Source: Dyadobacter flavalbus (GTDB taxonomy: Bacteria > Bacteroidota > Bacteroidia > Cytophagales > Spirosomataceae). Taken from it: DNA of 64,000 bases. Below, piece after piece: positions 1 through 9,240 of this stretch; position 1 is the stretch's first letter; each line of letters begins with the position of its first letter. The notes below the pieces were generated by a model, which saw nothing but the letters and a program-made list of their open reading frames with translations, searched no databases and was not told the DNA's origin. The translations under genes and the position numbers were made by a program. Location: assembly GCF_006149045.1 (NCBI RefSeq), contig NZ_VBSN01000049.1, positions 658,495 to 722,494 on the forward strand, written 5' to 3'.

Positions 1-954
1 TACAAGGATGCACAGGCCATTCCGTTTATGTACGACAGACTTGTCAAGACATTCAACGGGCTGAAAGTACGGTATGAAATTATTTTTGTAAACGACAATT
101 CGCCTGATAATCAGGAAGAAGTTATCAATGCCATTTGTGACAAAGACCCGAATGTGGTCGGAATAAGCCATTCACGGAACTTTGGCTCACAGTCTGCTTT
201 TCTGAGCGGAATGGAAATTGCCACGGGTGACTGCGTCGTGCTGATGGACGGCGATTTGCAGGACCCGCCCGAGGTAATCCCGGCTTTTTACGAAAAATGG
301 ATGGAAGGGTTTGACGTGGTTTACGGTGTGCGCGTACAGCGTGAAATGAAGCCGCATATCCATTTCTTTTACAAAACCTTCTACAAAATTTTCCAGGGAC
401 TCAGCTACATTCCAATCCCGCGCGATGCAGGCGACTTTTCAATGATCGACCGCAAGGTTGTGAAGGAACTCGTCGATCTTCCCGAAACGGAACAGTTTCT
501 GCGCGGACTGCGGGCGTGGGTCGGCTTTAAGCAAACGGGCGTTCCTTACATCAGGCCGGAACGAATGTTTGGCGTTTCTACGAACAACTGGACAAAAAAT
601 ATCTGGTGGGCAAAAAAAGCCATATTCTCGTTCAGCTTTGCACCGCTGGAACTCATGAGTTACGCCGGTTTTGCACTGACGGGCTTATCTATTCTCGGTA
701 TCGTCTGGCAGATTCTGGCCAAACTGTTCTTTTTCCCGGATACGCCGCGAGGCATCAGCACGGTTATTGTGCTGATCGTATTTTTTGGCGGACTGACGAT
801 CCTCGGCATTTCATTTCTGGGCGAATACATTACCAAGATATTTGAAGAAACCAAAAAACGTCCGAAATACATCCGTACCCGGATCCGGCGCGGTTCAAAA
901 TCGTATAAAACCGCAGACGAAATCAGAACGCTGGTAAAACAGCTCAGAAAATGA
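1..954 (+). CDS. GT2 family glycosyltransferase, 5'-truncated by window edge
   Basis: Membrane-bound family 2 glycosyltransferase of the DPM1/ArnC/GtrB kind, which transfers a sugar from a nucleotide donor to a polyprenyl phosphate on the cytoplasmic face of the inner membrane. The frame is open from base 1 and reads YKDAQAIPFM before the first internal ATG at 28. Family members carry roughly ten more N-terminal residues, so the true start lies outside the window. Visible are the GT-A nucleotide-binding segment (VNDNSPDN), the metal-binding region MDGDLQDPP, and two hydrophobic segments near the C-terminus followed by a basic tail. It lies 4 bp upstream of the transketolase-like subunit, which suggests one transcript. 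Assignment to the family is safe; sugar and acceptor are unknown. Confidence 0.9.
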   Translation, partial: YKDAQAIPFMYDRLVKTFNGLKVRYEIIFVNDNSPDNQEEVINAICDKDPNVVGISHSRNFGSQSAFLSGMEIATGDCVVLMDGDLQDPPEVIPAFYEKWMEGFDVVYGVRVQREMKPHIHFFYKTFYKIFQGLSYIPIPRDAGDFSMIDRKVVKELVDLPETEQFLRGLRAWVGFKQTGVPYIRPERMFGVSTNNWTKNIWWAKKAIFSFSFAPLELMSYAGFALTGLSILGIVWQILAKLFFFPDTPRGISTVIVLIVFFGGLTILGISFLGEYITKIFEETKKRPKYIRTRIRRGSKSYKTADEIRTLVKQLRK

Positions 955-958
955 TAAT

Positions 959-1879
959 ATGAGAAAAGAATTTTCAAATGCCATGGAACAACTGGCGACG
1001 GAAGATGATTCCATCGTTTTTATAACGGGCGACCTGGGCTATAATGCGCTTGAAAACCTGCAGGAAAAGCTGGGCAAACGATTTATCAATGCAGGTGTTG
1101 CCGAACAGAATATGGTCGGCGTGGCTGCGGGGTTTGCGCATAAAGGTTACAAAGTGTTCTGTTACAGCATTGCGCCATTTATCGTTTATCGTTGTCTGGA
1201 ACAATTCCGGAATGATGTATGCTTCAACAATCTGCCCGTTTTTCTGGTTGGAAACGGCGGCGGATACGGATACGGAATCATGGGAAGCAGCCATCATGCG
1301 ATTGAAGATCTGGCTTGCCTGAGCGGACTGCAGAATGCCAATGTGTGGGTTCCGGCATTTTCGGATGAAGTGGAACCGGTAATCCGGCAGATCAGAAATA
1401 ACGCACGTCCGGCTTATTTGCGGCTCGGAGCCGGGAAAACGGCACCTGAAAATGCAGTTTTATCCGGATCTTTTAAAATAATACATCAGGGAAATGCCGC
1501 TGAAATTACGGTTTTTGCACTTGGCCCGATTGCGAACAATGTCATGACCGCTTTGTCATTGTCAGCGGAGCTGGCATCCAGAGTGAACGTTGTGACAGCT
1601 TTGCATTTTCCTCTTCAACTCGGCAGTGAACTCACTGATCTTGTTAGAAAAGCACCTTCCGTTCTGGTAGCGGAGGAACATGTAAGTACGGGCGGACTTG
1701 CGCAGCAGCTTTCGGTTCAATTGCTCGAAAACGGCGTTTTTCCGCGCAGTTTCCGTAGCCTGAAAGCGGAAGGTTATCCAAACAGAAAATACGGAAGCCA
1801 GACTTATCACCAAAAAATATCCGGCCTAGACGCGGATTCCATCTTATCAGAAATCAGCCAGCTACTCATTCCGGCATGA
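959..1879 (+). CDS. Transketolase C-terminal subunit (split transketolase family)
   Basis: 306-residue protein that matches the pyrimidine-binding and C-terminal domains of transketolase/DXS-type thiamine-diphosphate enzymes. Motifs include GDLGYNALE, the AGVAEQNM segment (containing the conserved catalytic Glu of the Pyr domain), and GGGYGYGIMGSSHH. It lacks the ThDP-binding N-terminal half, so it must pair with a separate subunit, probably encoded just upstream of the window. Such split transketolases occur in polysaccharide loci, where they are thought to build or cleave branched or unusual sugars. Its stop overlaps the next ATG (ATGA at 1876-1879), which indicates translational coupling with the membrane protein downstream. 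Confidence 0.87.
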   Translation: MRKEFSNAMEQLATEDDSIVFITGDLGYNALENLQEKLGKRFINAGVAEQNMVGVAAGFAHKGYKVFCYSIAPFIVYRCLEQFRNDVCFNNLPVFLVGNGGGYGYGIMGSSHHAIEDLACLSGLQNANVWVPAFSDEVEPVIRQIRNNARPAYLRLGAGKTAPENAVLSGSFKIIHQGNAAEITVFALGPIANNVMTALSLSAELASRVNVVTALHFPLQLGSELTDLVRKAPSVLVAEEHVSTGGLAQQLSVQLLENGVFPRSFRSLKAEGYPNRKYGSQTYHQKISGLDADSILSEISQLLIPA

Positions 1880-3570
1880 CAAATAAGGCTTTAACCATTA
1901 TTGTAAGCCTCATTCTTTTGTTACCGTTAGTCATTTATTTTACGGTATGGGATTACTATGCCATCAATATTCCCAAATGGGATGACCACGCACTGAAAAC
2001 CTTTATCCTGGAATATGCCGGTGCCGAAAACTGGCAGCAAAAATGCAAAGCACTTTTCAGGCAGCATAATGAACACCGCATTGCACTCACACGGTTTATT
2101 ACCTGGATCGACTTTTCCGTAGCGGGCGGTGTAAATTACAGACATCTTATGCTTGCCGGAAACCTGTTGCTGCTGGGAATCATTCCGCTTTGGCATGACA
2201 TCCTGAAGAAAAGCAAAAAGCCTCTTTTTGCATTGGTACCGATTCCGTTCCTCTGGCTTACACTCGCTTTCTGGGAAAATATGTACTGGGGAATGGCCGC
2301 TATTCAGAATTTCGGCGTGGTGACGCTGGCATTATGGACGTTGTACCTTTGCATCAACCCCAAAATCGTTCCGTTCATTTTCTCGTTTTTTCTGGCAGGC
2401 CTTACCATCCTGACGAGCGGAAACGGGCTGTTGGTCCTGCCGGTCGGTGCAGTGCTGCTTTTTCTTACACAAAACCGGAAAAGATTTGCAAGCTGGATGA
2501 TTGTCAGTGCTGCAATGATTGCCGTTTACTTTTACTCTTATACCAAAACCGAGTCCAATCCGGAGTCCAAGGCTTCTCTTTTCCAGCTTGTAAAGGGCTA
2601 TATGGCTTTTTTAGGTTCTTTTGCTGAATCCTTTCCGGTACTGAACCATTTTCAGGTCTGCTTTTTTCTGGGCATTGTACTTTTTCTTGTCGCTGTTTCC
2701 ATCATTTCCGCCACTTTGTTCAGGCTGATCCGGAATAAATACGGCAATAAATTTGAGCGGATTACAGATCTTTTTTGTCTTGGAGCCATTCTTTTTATTC
2801 TCGGAACCGCACTGATCGTCGTTTACGGACGTGCGGGTTTTGGCCTGGAAGGACTGATCACCAGCCGGTACAAGATTTACTCCGTGCTGCTGCTCATCGT
2901 TGCTTATCTGTATGTGGTCATTCCGATCCGCGGCAGTTTTTTGTCGCCCTATATTACAGCGATCATATTTCTGGCCGTTACTTTTAATGTTTTCAGCTAT
3001 CATTATCATCTGGTGGATGCCTATAACCTGCGTAAAATGCTGGTTACTGATCAGTTTAACTGGACTTTTGAAGATAAAGAACTGAAATACCCTTCGGACA
3101 CTTCCTTTGCTTCCCGGATCGTGGCCAAAACGCCTGTTTTCTACGATCAATGGCTTCCGCTGATTTCCATTGCAGACAGACAGCATTATGCCGGCAACTC
3201 GCCCGGCATGACAGCACTTTTTGACGAAACCAGTTTCAATGCCGGAAAGAACAGCCTTACGATCAATAACAGCAATTTTACCAGTCAGCGGTTGCAGGAC
3301 AGCGGCGTGTATATTTTACTAAGTTCCAAAAAACGATATTATGTATTTCCGGCTTACCGCACACGCAACAAGAGCCGGAAAGAGCTGTTTCTGAAGCAGT
3401 ATTACTTTGCGCCCGGTTTCCATTCGGAAATTCCTTACGCAGGTCTGGAAAAAGGAACTTACCAGATTGCACTTATCAGACAGCAAGGCGAGCAAACCGG
3501 AATGCTGTTCAAAGGAAAGAAAATAATCGTTCGGGAAACCCGGGAAAACAAAGTAAAGGTAAACTGGTAA
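1876..3570 (+). CDS. Multi-pass membrane protein, GT-C-like, function unknown
   Basis: 564 residues with about ten hydrophobic helices in the first ~390 residues and a soluble C-terminal tail of ~170 residues. An early loop contains WDYYAINIPKWDDHA, whose acidic pair after the first helix recalls the first periplasmic loop of GT-C glycosyltransferases that use polyprenyl-linked donors. I do not recognise a named family. Position between a transketolase subunit (4-bp overlap) and an acyltransferase, in a run with two GT2 enzymes, supports a glycosyl transfer or glycan export role. A polymerase or ligase is also possible. GT-C assignment is inference from topology and context. Confidence 0.6.
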   Translation: MTNKALTIIVSLILLLPLVIYFTVWDYYAINIPKWDDHALKTFILEYAGAENWQQKCKALFRQHNEHRIALTRFITWIDFSVAGGVNYRHLMLAGNLLLLGIIPLWHDILKKSKKPLFALVPIPFLWLTLAFWENMYWGMAAIQNFGVVTLALWTLYLCINPKIVPFIFSFFLAGLTILTSGNGLLVLPVGAVLLFLTQNRKRFASWMIVSAAMIAVYFYSYTKTESNPESKASLFQLVKGYMAFLGSFAESFPVLNHFQVCFFLGIVLFLVAVSIISATLFRLIRNKYGNKFERITDLFCLGAILFILGTALIVVYGRAGFGLEGLITSRYKIYSVLLLIVAYLYVVIPIRGSFLSPYITAIIFLAVTFNVFSYHYHLVDAYNLRKMLVTDQFNWTFEDKELKYPSDTSFASRIVAKTPVFYDQWLPLISIADRQHYAGNSPGMTALFDETSFNAGKNSLTINNSNFTSQRLQDSGVYILLSSKKRYYVFPAYRTRNKSRKELFLKQYYFAPGFHSEIPYAGLEKGTYQIALIRQQGEQTGMLFKGKKIIVRETRENKVKVNW

Positions 3571-3572
3571 CT

Positions 3573-4694
3573 ATGCGCGCCACAGCTCAGGGACATATCA
3601 TTCAGCTTGACGGGATTCGTTTCATTGCGATTGCACTGGTGCTCATTGATCATTTGTTTGTAGCAGTGAACGTCATTCCGTTCGGAGCACTGGGCGTTAC
3701 GATTTTCTTTGTTCTGAGCGGTTTTCTGATTTCCCGGATTCTTTTAAAAAGCAAGGAAAAAACCTTCGGAACGCCGGGCGGTTTCAAAAAATACTTACGC
3801 AAGTTCCTGATAAGAAGAACGATACGCATTTTCCCGGTTTATTATCTGACCATATTTTTACTTTATATATTCAATGTACCTCCGGTCAGAGACAAGCTTG
3901 CATGGCTCGCACTTTACGGAACCAACATTTACATGGCCTTTAACAAGACCTGGATGGGTTCCGTGGATCACTTGTGGTCACTTGCTGTGGAAGAACAAGT
4001 TTACTTATTCTTTCCATTTCTTATATTTTTTATACCAAAACGCAAATTGGTGCCGGTTTTGGGCATGATGGGTATACTAAGCCTTGCATTCCGTTTCGTT
4101 TACTTCTTTATGAGAAAAGATTTTACAAGCGATGACTGGATTGTGACTTATGTAAGCACGCCCGCTTGCCTCGACTCCTTTGCGCTTGGTGGTTTGATGG
4201 CGTGGATGCAGCTCTATAAAAATGACTTTTTTATAAAACTTTTTAACAAATCCTGGCCGGTACTGATCGGCTTGCTGGTCTGGGTGCTGTTGCAGTTCTG
4301 GGCTAAAACCTTTGAAAATAAGTCCAATTTTGCCTTTGTCGTGCTGGACCGGACGGTTTCATCCGCATTCGGTTTTTTCCTGATCGGAAGAGCGGTAATG
4401 GGTTATAACGGGTTGATGGCTGCATTTCTGGAAAATCCTGTGAGTATTTATCTGGGCAAAATCAGCTATGGCCTTTATCTGTATCACAATTTTGTCTATA
4501 ACCATTTTCACAGCGGCCCTACGCATCCGACGGTGCGTCTGTTCAATAAAATTTATCAGTATATCCCGGATTTAAGAGGTTCTGTAACCTTTGAAGCACT
4601 GGTTGTCATTGCGCTGACAATTGCCGCAGCTTCCATTTCCTGGCATTTTTTTGAAAAACCGATTAACGCAATAAAAGATAAGTATGCCAACTAA
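3573..4694 (+). CDS. Acyltransferase 3 family membrane protein (OafA/YrhL-like)
   Basis: 373-residue integral membrane O-acyltransferase that typically moves acetyl or other short acyl groups onto surface polysaccharide. Near the N-terminus is the family pattern QLDGIRFIAIALVLIDHL, with conserved Arg and His, followed by FFVLSGFLISRIL, a basic RRTIRIFPVYYL segment and the conserved SLAVEEQVYLFFP. About ten hydrophobic segments are present, which is usual length for a stand-alone member without an SGNH tail. It starts 2 bp after the preceding gene. Together with the SGNH-like protein at 8215 it may form a two-component O-acetylation module; that link is inference. Confidence 0.9.
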   Translation: MRATAQGHIIQLDGIRFIAIALVLIDHLFVAVNVIPFGALGVTIFFVLSGFLISRILLKSKEKTFGTPGGFKKYLRKFLIRRTIRIFPVYYLTIFLLYIFNVPPVRDKLAWLALYGTNIYMAFNKTWMGSVDHLWSLAVEEQVYLFFPFLIFFIPKRKLVPVLGMMGILSLAFRFVYFFMRKDFTSDDWIVTYVSTPACLDSFALGGLMAWMQLYKNDFFIKLFNKSWPVLIGLLVWVLLQFWAKTFENKSNFAFVVLDRTVSSAFGFFLIGRAVMGYNGLMAAFLENPVSIYLGKISYGLYLYHNFVYNHFHSGPTHPTVRLFNKIYQYIPDLRGSVTFEALVVIALTIAAASISWHFFEKPINAIKDKYAN

Positions 4695-4766
4695 TTTAAA
4701 ATTTGCGATAGCCCGGTTACAGCCTTTATTTATTAATTTCGCCAAACATACCAAATAAGATTCTGC

Positions 4767-5510
4767 ATGTCGTACCTGCTAAGTATTGTAATGCCAGCTT
4801 ACAACGAACAAGATTGTATCGAGAAAGTAGTATATAACTGGACTGATTTTCTGAAAAATAAATTCCCGAACGATAACACAACCCTCATTGTAATCAACGA
4901 CGGATCAAAGGATAAAACCAAAGAACTTCTGGATCAATTAATCCCGAAGATTTCAAATTTAACCGTTATTCATCAGAAAAACGGCGGGCACGGCAATGCA
5001 GTTGTGAACGGCTACCGCAAGGCGCTGGAAGTTGGTTCCGAGTATGTTTTTCAGACGGACAGTGACGACCAGTTTGTTTCCAGTGATTTTGACAAGTTGT
5101 GGGAAAAGCGAAATCAGTCACAGTTCATTCTGGGTTACCGGCAAGTACGGCATGATGCGGGTGTGCGCCTGTTCATAACATCTTTTCTGCGCGGGACCAT
5201 TTCGATGATTTACGGTACTTATATCATGGACAGCAACATTCCGTTCCGGCTGATAAAAGGCACTTTTCTGCAAAAGCTGATGAATCAGTTACCAAATCCG
5301 GAACCGTTTGCTCCGAATATATTTTTATCCGTCATGGCCAAGAAATCCGGGCAGCAGCTTTTTGATATTCCGATTACGCACAAGGACCGGGAAACAGGAA
5401 CCGTTTCTATCGTAAAATGGAACCTCTGGAAAGTTTGTATCCGAAGCTTTAATGAACTGCTGCGGTTCCGGCTTGAACTGAACAGAAAAGTGAAGGCGAT
5501 CCGTGCTTAA
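4767..5510 (+). CDS. GT2 family glycosyltransferase, soluble (DPM1-like)
   Basis: 247-residue GT-A glycosyltransferase. The N-terminus LSIVMPAYNEQD and VINDGSKDKT form the nucleotide-sugar fold, and QTDSDDQF supplies the metal-binding acidic cluster. The later KDRETGT segment is typical of dolichol-phosphate-mannose-synthase relatives. Unlike the enzyme at the left edge it has no C-terminal membrane helices. A 72-bp gap precedes it with no terminator visible, and the next gene begins 11 bp after its stop, so it likely belongs to the same operon. Donor and acceptor cannot be told from sequence. Confidence 0.88.
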   Translation: MSYLLSIVMPAYNEQDCIEKVVYNWTDFLKNKFPNDNTTLIVINDGSKDKTKELLDQLIPKISNLTVIHQKNGGHGNAVVNGYRKALEVGSEYVFQTDSDDQFVSSDFDKLWEKRNQSQFILGYRQVRHDAGVRLFITSFLRGTISMIYGTYIMDSNIPFRLIKGTFLQKLMNQLPNPEPFAPNIFLSVMAKKSGQQLFDIPITHKDRETGTVSIVKWNLWKVCIRSFNELLRFRLELNRKVKAIRA

Positions 5511-5521
5511 AATTCAGGTTT

Positions 5522-8206
5522 GTGTCTATTAAAAAAATAGTTGTTTTTCTGCTGGCATTAGGAATCCTTTCAGGAGGATATTTTCTGTACCGATGGTCGC
5601 GTGGTTCTTCGGCTGCATGGAAATTCATTCCTTCCAATGCCGTTGTCGTTATTACAAGCGAGCATCTTCAGGATTCGTCCTATACCGCAACAGAGGCTGG
5701 CGTAGATCTGAAAAGACTTCCGTTTCTGGATATAGCCAGCGATAATCTTTCGCTTTTAAACCTGCTCGCACCGGATCGTAAACAACTTTCCGATTTTCTG
5801 AAAGAGAAAGTACTCTCCTATTCCTATCATCCCAGAACGAGCACGGAATGGGGTGTAATCATGTACATTCCCGTTAAGAATGACGAAGAAGCCAAATGGC
5901 TGGGAAGTCCGCAGCGGCCGGGAATCCGAGCTTTGCACCATACTTTTCAGAATCAGCGGATTACGGATATTATTGACAGCAACTCGCGGCCATTATTTTC
6001 TTATCTTGTCAAAGACAACTTTCTGATTGTCAGCTATTATGGTGATCTGATTGAAGATGTTGTGCGCGCGTCATCTCTGAACCTGGAATCATTCCGGCTG
6101 AAATCGGAATTTTCACAAATTCATGATTCGGATTACGGAACAAGTCTGTATCTGAACAGTGAAGCCTGGAACTCCGTAATTTCTTCCGAGCATTCAGACG
6201 GCGTTTTGAAAGAATTTTCAAGAAACTTCGGCCGTTATCAGGATTTTCACATTGAAAAAAGCAAGGAAAAAGGGCCGCTTGCGCTTAAATCCACAGGAAC
6301 GGATTCTCCGGATTATTATCTTGCCGGCATCACCAACGGGATTCCAGGTGCGCCGTTTGCAGGTCACAGGCATATTTCACAGCAAACCTCATTTCTGTAC
6401 AGAACAGCCGTCGTAGATAAGGAGGCTTTTCAGAAAAATTTCCTGAAATGGCATAAAAGCTACAAATCCGAAGCCTGGAACAAGCTTAATTATTACATTT
6501 CCGGAGAAAGCAATCTGCTGATCGAAAATCTCGGATCAGAGTTGATTCTTTGTCAGCTGGAAGAAAACAACAGCATCAGTGACGGGAAAATCCTGCTTGC
6601 GGAATTCTCCAATTATGAAAAACTGAGGCCGGTCCTGCAAAAACTGGCAAAGCTGGCCACGCAGGAATCCAGTGTTTCGGCAGACCAATATCAGGGTTAC
6701 GACATTTATTCCGTACCGCTGCCCGAATTGCCTGCGGGACTGTACGGGCCTATGTTCAAGGGATTTCCGAGGAGTTATATTACTTATATTGCACCTTATC
6801 TGGTCATCAGCAACAATTCACAGGTTCTGCAAAACTACATTGTAGACTATGAAAACCAGATTACATGGAAACAGTCGCCGGAATATGACAGTGTGTTGAC
6901 AACTTCAAAAAATGAAGCCCAGCTTTCCCTGATCGTTAACCTGCGCAAGGCGCAGACAAGAGCCGGAAAACAGGCTGCAAAAAACTATAATGATCTTACT
7001 TCCAAAATTGAATCCGTTGTTTTTCAGTGCCATTTTGATGGAAACAAAGCGTATCCCGAGATAACACTTTATCCGAAAAAAAGACAGACAGCCAGTAAAG
7101 TGCTGAACCGTACTTTTCTAAATATCAATATAGAATGGCCGGTAATTTATGATACGGAACTTGCCGCGCTTCAGAACCCGGTTGACGGCAGTTCAGAAAT
7201 ACTGCTTACGGATCAGAATAACAACTTACTGAGAAGCAGTAATTTATACGAAGGCAAAACGAAAGCGGTCGCCAGACTCAATGGACCGATCGTTACTGCT
7301 GCTTACAAGCTGGATTTTCTCAACATCGGCAGGCAGCAAAGGATATTTGCCACAAAAAGAAGCATTTACGTACTGGATGAAGACGATTCCACAAGGATTT
7401 CGACCTTTACCGGAACCTTGCCTTCTGCTCAGCCCATCACCGCGCTGTATTCCATTGACGGCGGCAACGAAGGAAGTAACCGTTTGATTATCAAGAATGA
7501 AGCAGAAGAATTGTTTTTGTGGGAAAATGTCATGAAGCCGGTCAAAAGGCTGAACCGTTCCATTCAGTTTGAAAGCATACAAAGTCCGGTTGTAGCATTG
7601 AACCAAATTGGAAACAGAGGTTTTATTGTCACGCAGAAAAACGGAAAAATCTACTTGCTGAAAGAAAACGGCACTGTACGGCCCGGCTTCCCGACTGACA
7701 TTCTTACACGGACTGAAAGTGCATTCACTTGGGCACAAAATTCGGAAAGCGGTCAGCCTGAACTAGTTGGCGTAAGTGTTTCCGGCGAACTGATCCGGAT
7801 CGGGCTTGACGGCAATATTACATCGCGAAAGCAGCTTTTACGCCCTGAACCCGGTTCCAGGTTCCGTACGCTTTTTGACAGAAACTCGTTGGACTGGATT
7901 CTTGTCCGTTCGCTCAATTCCAAAACAGCCATCATCACCAAAGACGGCAATGAACTGTTCGAGATCAAAGACATTCTGCCGAATTCAATCATCCAGTATC
8001 ATTTCTTTGGCGTTGACAACCGTTTTATCAGCATCAAATCGGGAAATTACACGACGGTTTTTGATATGACAGGCAAAAGACTGGGTGACAAAGCCATTCC
8101 GTCGGAAATGCCGGTTCAGCTTACTTATCAGCCGGGTTACTATAAATTGCTTATATTCAGCAGATCAGAAGAAAAAGTACAGGTTTGGTCGGTTAAGCTG
8201 CGATAG
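5522..8206 (+). CDS. Large membrane-anchored protein, DUF3352-like N-terminus and propeller-like C-terminus
   Basis: 894 residues from a GTG start 11 bp after the glycosyltransferase; no ATG lies nearby in frame. Residues ~5-25 form one hydrophobic anchor (VVFLLALGILSGGYFL), and the rest should be extracytoplasmic. Residues ~30-540 resemble DUF3352-type proteins: an opening FIPSNAVVVI, long alternation of strands and helices, and several YLVKDNFLIVS-like strands. Residues ~560-890 contain repeated short strands (SIYVLDEDD, GKIYLLKENGTVRPGFP, GELIRIGLDGN, VFDMTGKRLG) as in a beta-propeller. No catalytic motif is evident. Its place inside a glycan operon suggests a periplasmic assembly or scaffold role, which is inference. 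Confidence 0.65.
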   Translation: MSIKKIVVFLLALGILSGGYFLYRWSRGSSAAWKFIPSNAVVVITSEHLQDSSYTATEAGVDLKRLPFLDIASDNLSLLNLLAPDRKQLSDFLKEKVLSYSYHPRTSTEWGVIMYIPVKNDEEAKWLGSPQRPGIRALHHTFQNQRITDIIDSNSRPLFSYLVKDNFLIVSYYGDLIEDVVRASSLNLESFRLKSEFSQIHDSDYGTSLYLNSEAWNSVISSEHSDGVLKEFSRNFGRYQDFHIEKSKEKGPLALKSTGTDSPDYYLAGITNGIPGAPFAGHRHISQQTSFLYRTAVVDKEAFQKNFLKWHKSYKSEAWNKLNYYISGESNLLIENLGSELILCQLEENNSISDGKILLAEFSNYEKLRPVLQKLAKLATQESSVSADQYQGYDIYSVPLPELPAGLYGPMFKGFPRSYITYIAPYLVISNNSQVLQNYIVDYENQITWKQSPEYDSVLTTSKNEAQLSLIVNLRKAQTRAGKQAAKNYNDLTSKIESVVFQCHFDGNKAYPEITLYPKKRQTASKVLNRTFLNINIEWPVIYDTELAALQNPVDGSSEILLTDQNNNLLRSSNLYEGKTKAVARLNGPIVTAAYKLDFLNIGRQQRIFATKRSIYVLDEDDSTRISTFTGTLPSAQPITALYSIDGGNEGSNRLIIKNEAEELFLWENVMKPVKRLNRSIQFESIQSPVVALNQIGNRGFIVTQKNGKIYLLKENGTVRPGFPTDILTRTESAFTWAQNSESGQPELVGVSVSGELIRIGLDGNITSRKQLLRPEPGSRFRTLFDRNSLDWILVRSLNSKTAIITKDGNELFEIKDILPNSIIQYHFFGVDNRFISIKSGNYTTVFDMTGKRLGDKAIPSEMPVQLTYQPGYYKLLIFSRSEEKVQVWSVKLR

Positions 8207-8214
8207 TGTTTTAT

Positions 8215-9240
8215 ATGAAATTTCTTAAATACGCATTTCTTTTCCTTGGAAGTCTGATCTGGGCTGTCGGATTAAGCCCGGGGCTATTGTCGGAAGCCGG
8301 GAAGCTGAATCTGATCAAAGACAGTTACCGGTTTGGCGACCTTTACCGTTTGTCCAACCTGGCTCAGTTCAAAGATCCAAGAACCGAATGCGCCGCTTAC
8401 AAAACGCCTGCAAAAGCCGCTTCACAGAAAATCCATTTATACATCATCGGTGACAGCTTTACGGAAAAACAACGCATAGGCAAAAAGGACTTTGCAGTGG
8501 ATGCCTACACGTATGTACACTGGAATGAATTTCTGCATCTGAAAACAGATCCTTCCGAAACCAATATTCTGCTGCTGGAATCGGTGGAAAGGCATTTCAG
8601 GGAAAAGATGAAGGATACAATCCGGAACCTGATTCCGGATGAGACAACATTTGTGTCCGAAGGCACTCCGCCACGTTTCATGAACCGGCTTGACAATGCT
8701 TTCAGATCCAGATCAACAGAAGACCGGCTGGACGAACTGCTGTTCCAGAATGACCTCATCCTGACGTTAAAGGAATGGAAATCTGCTTTTAATTACCGTT
8801 TTTTCAGCCGTGTGAACAAAGGCGTTACGCTCGTGAACAATGACGAAAACATTGTTTATTACATGGATACGGATACGCCCAACATAACTTCTTCTTTTTC
8901 CAGAATAAATGAAACGGAAATTGACAGCATTGTACAGAATATCAATGGCTCGCAGGATTTTGCCAGAAATCTGGGTTTTGACCACGTTATACTGTCCGTT
9001 ATTCCAAACAAGGTTTCTGTTTTAACAACTGAATCCGCAGAATACAACAACCTGATCAATAGAGTTTATGCACATCCTGAACTGAAAGTACCGTTTATAG
9101 ATGTTCTCACGGATTTTCGGAAAATGGGCAGCAGCGCTTATCTGAAAGGTGATTCGCACTGGACATGTGAAGGTCAGTACCTTTGGCTTGACAAGGTCAA
9201 TGCATTTATAAAAAATATTGAAAAACCCGGAAATTCCTAG
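8215..9240 (+). CDS. SGNH/AlgX-like (DHHW-type) protein
   Basis: 341 residues from ATG 8215 (a GTG at 8206 overlapping the previous stop would add three residues). An N-terminal hydrophobic segment (YAFLFLGSLIWAVGL) is a signal anchor or signal peptide. GDSFT at ~79-83 supplies a nucleophile-type Asp-Ser pair, and GDSHWT at ~312-317 resembles the Asp-x-His-Trp motif of AlgX/AlgJ and DHHW proteins that O-acetylate exopolysaccharides in the periplasm. With the acyltransferase 3 encoded upstream it would fit a relay that passes acyl groups across the membrane to a glycan. The gene ends in a CTAG shared with the converging antiporter gene. Confidence 0.72.
   Translation: MKFLKYAFLFLGSLIWAVGLSPGLLSEAGKLNLIKDSYRFGDLYRLSNLAQFKDPRTECAAYKTPAKAASQKIHLYIIGDSFTEKQRIGKKDFAVDAYTYVHWNEFLHLKTDPSETNILLLESVERHFREKMKDTIRNLIPDETTFVSEGTPPRFMNRLDNAFRSRSTEDRLDELLFQNDLILTLKEWKSAFNYRFFSRVNKGVTLVNNDENIVYYMDTDTPNITSSFSRINETEIDSIVQNINGSQDFARNLGFDHVILSVIPNKVSVLTTESAEYNNLINRVYAHPELKVPFIDVLTDFRKMGSSAYLKGDSHWTCEGQYLWLDKVNAFIKNIEKPGNS

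Noticed and set aside
8206..8214. GTG start for the AlgX-like protein
   Set aside because: It would overlap the previous stop and add three residues; ATG 8215 gives a better signal sequence, though coupling cannot be excluded.
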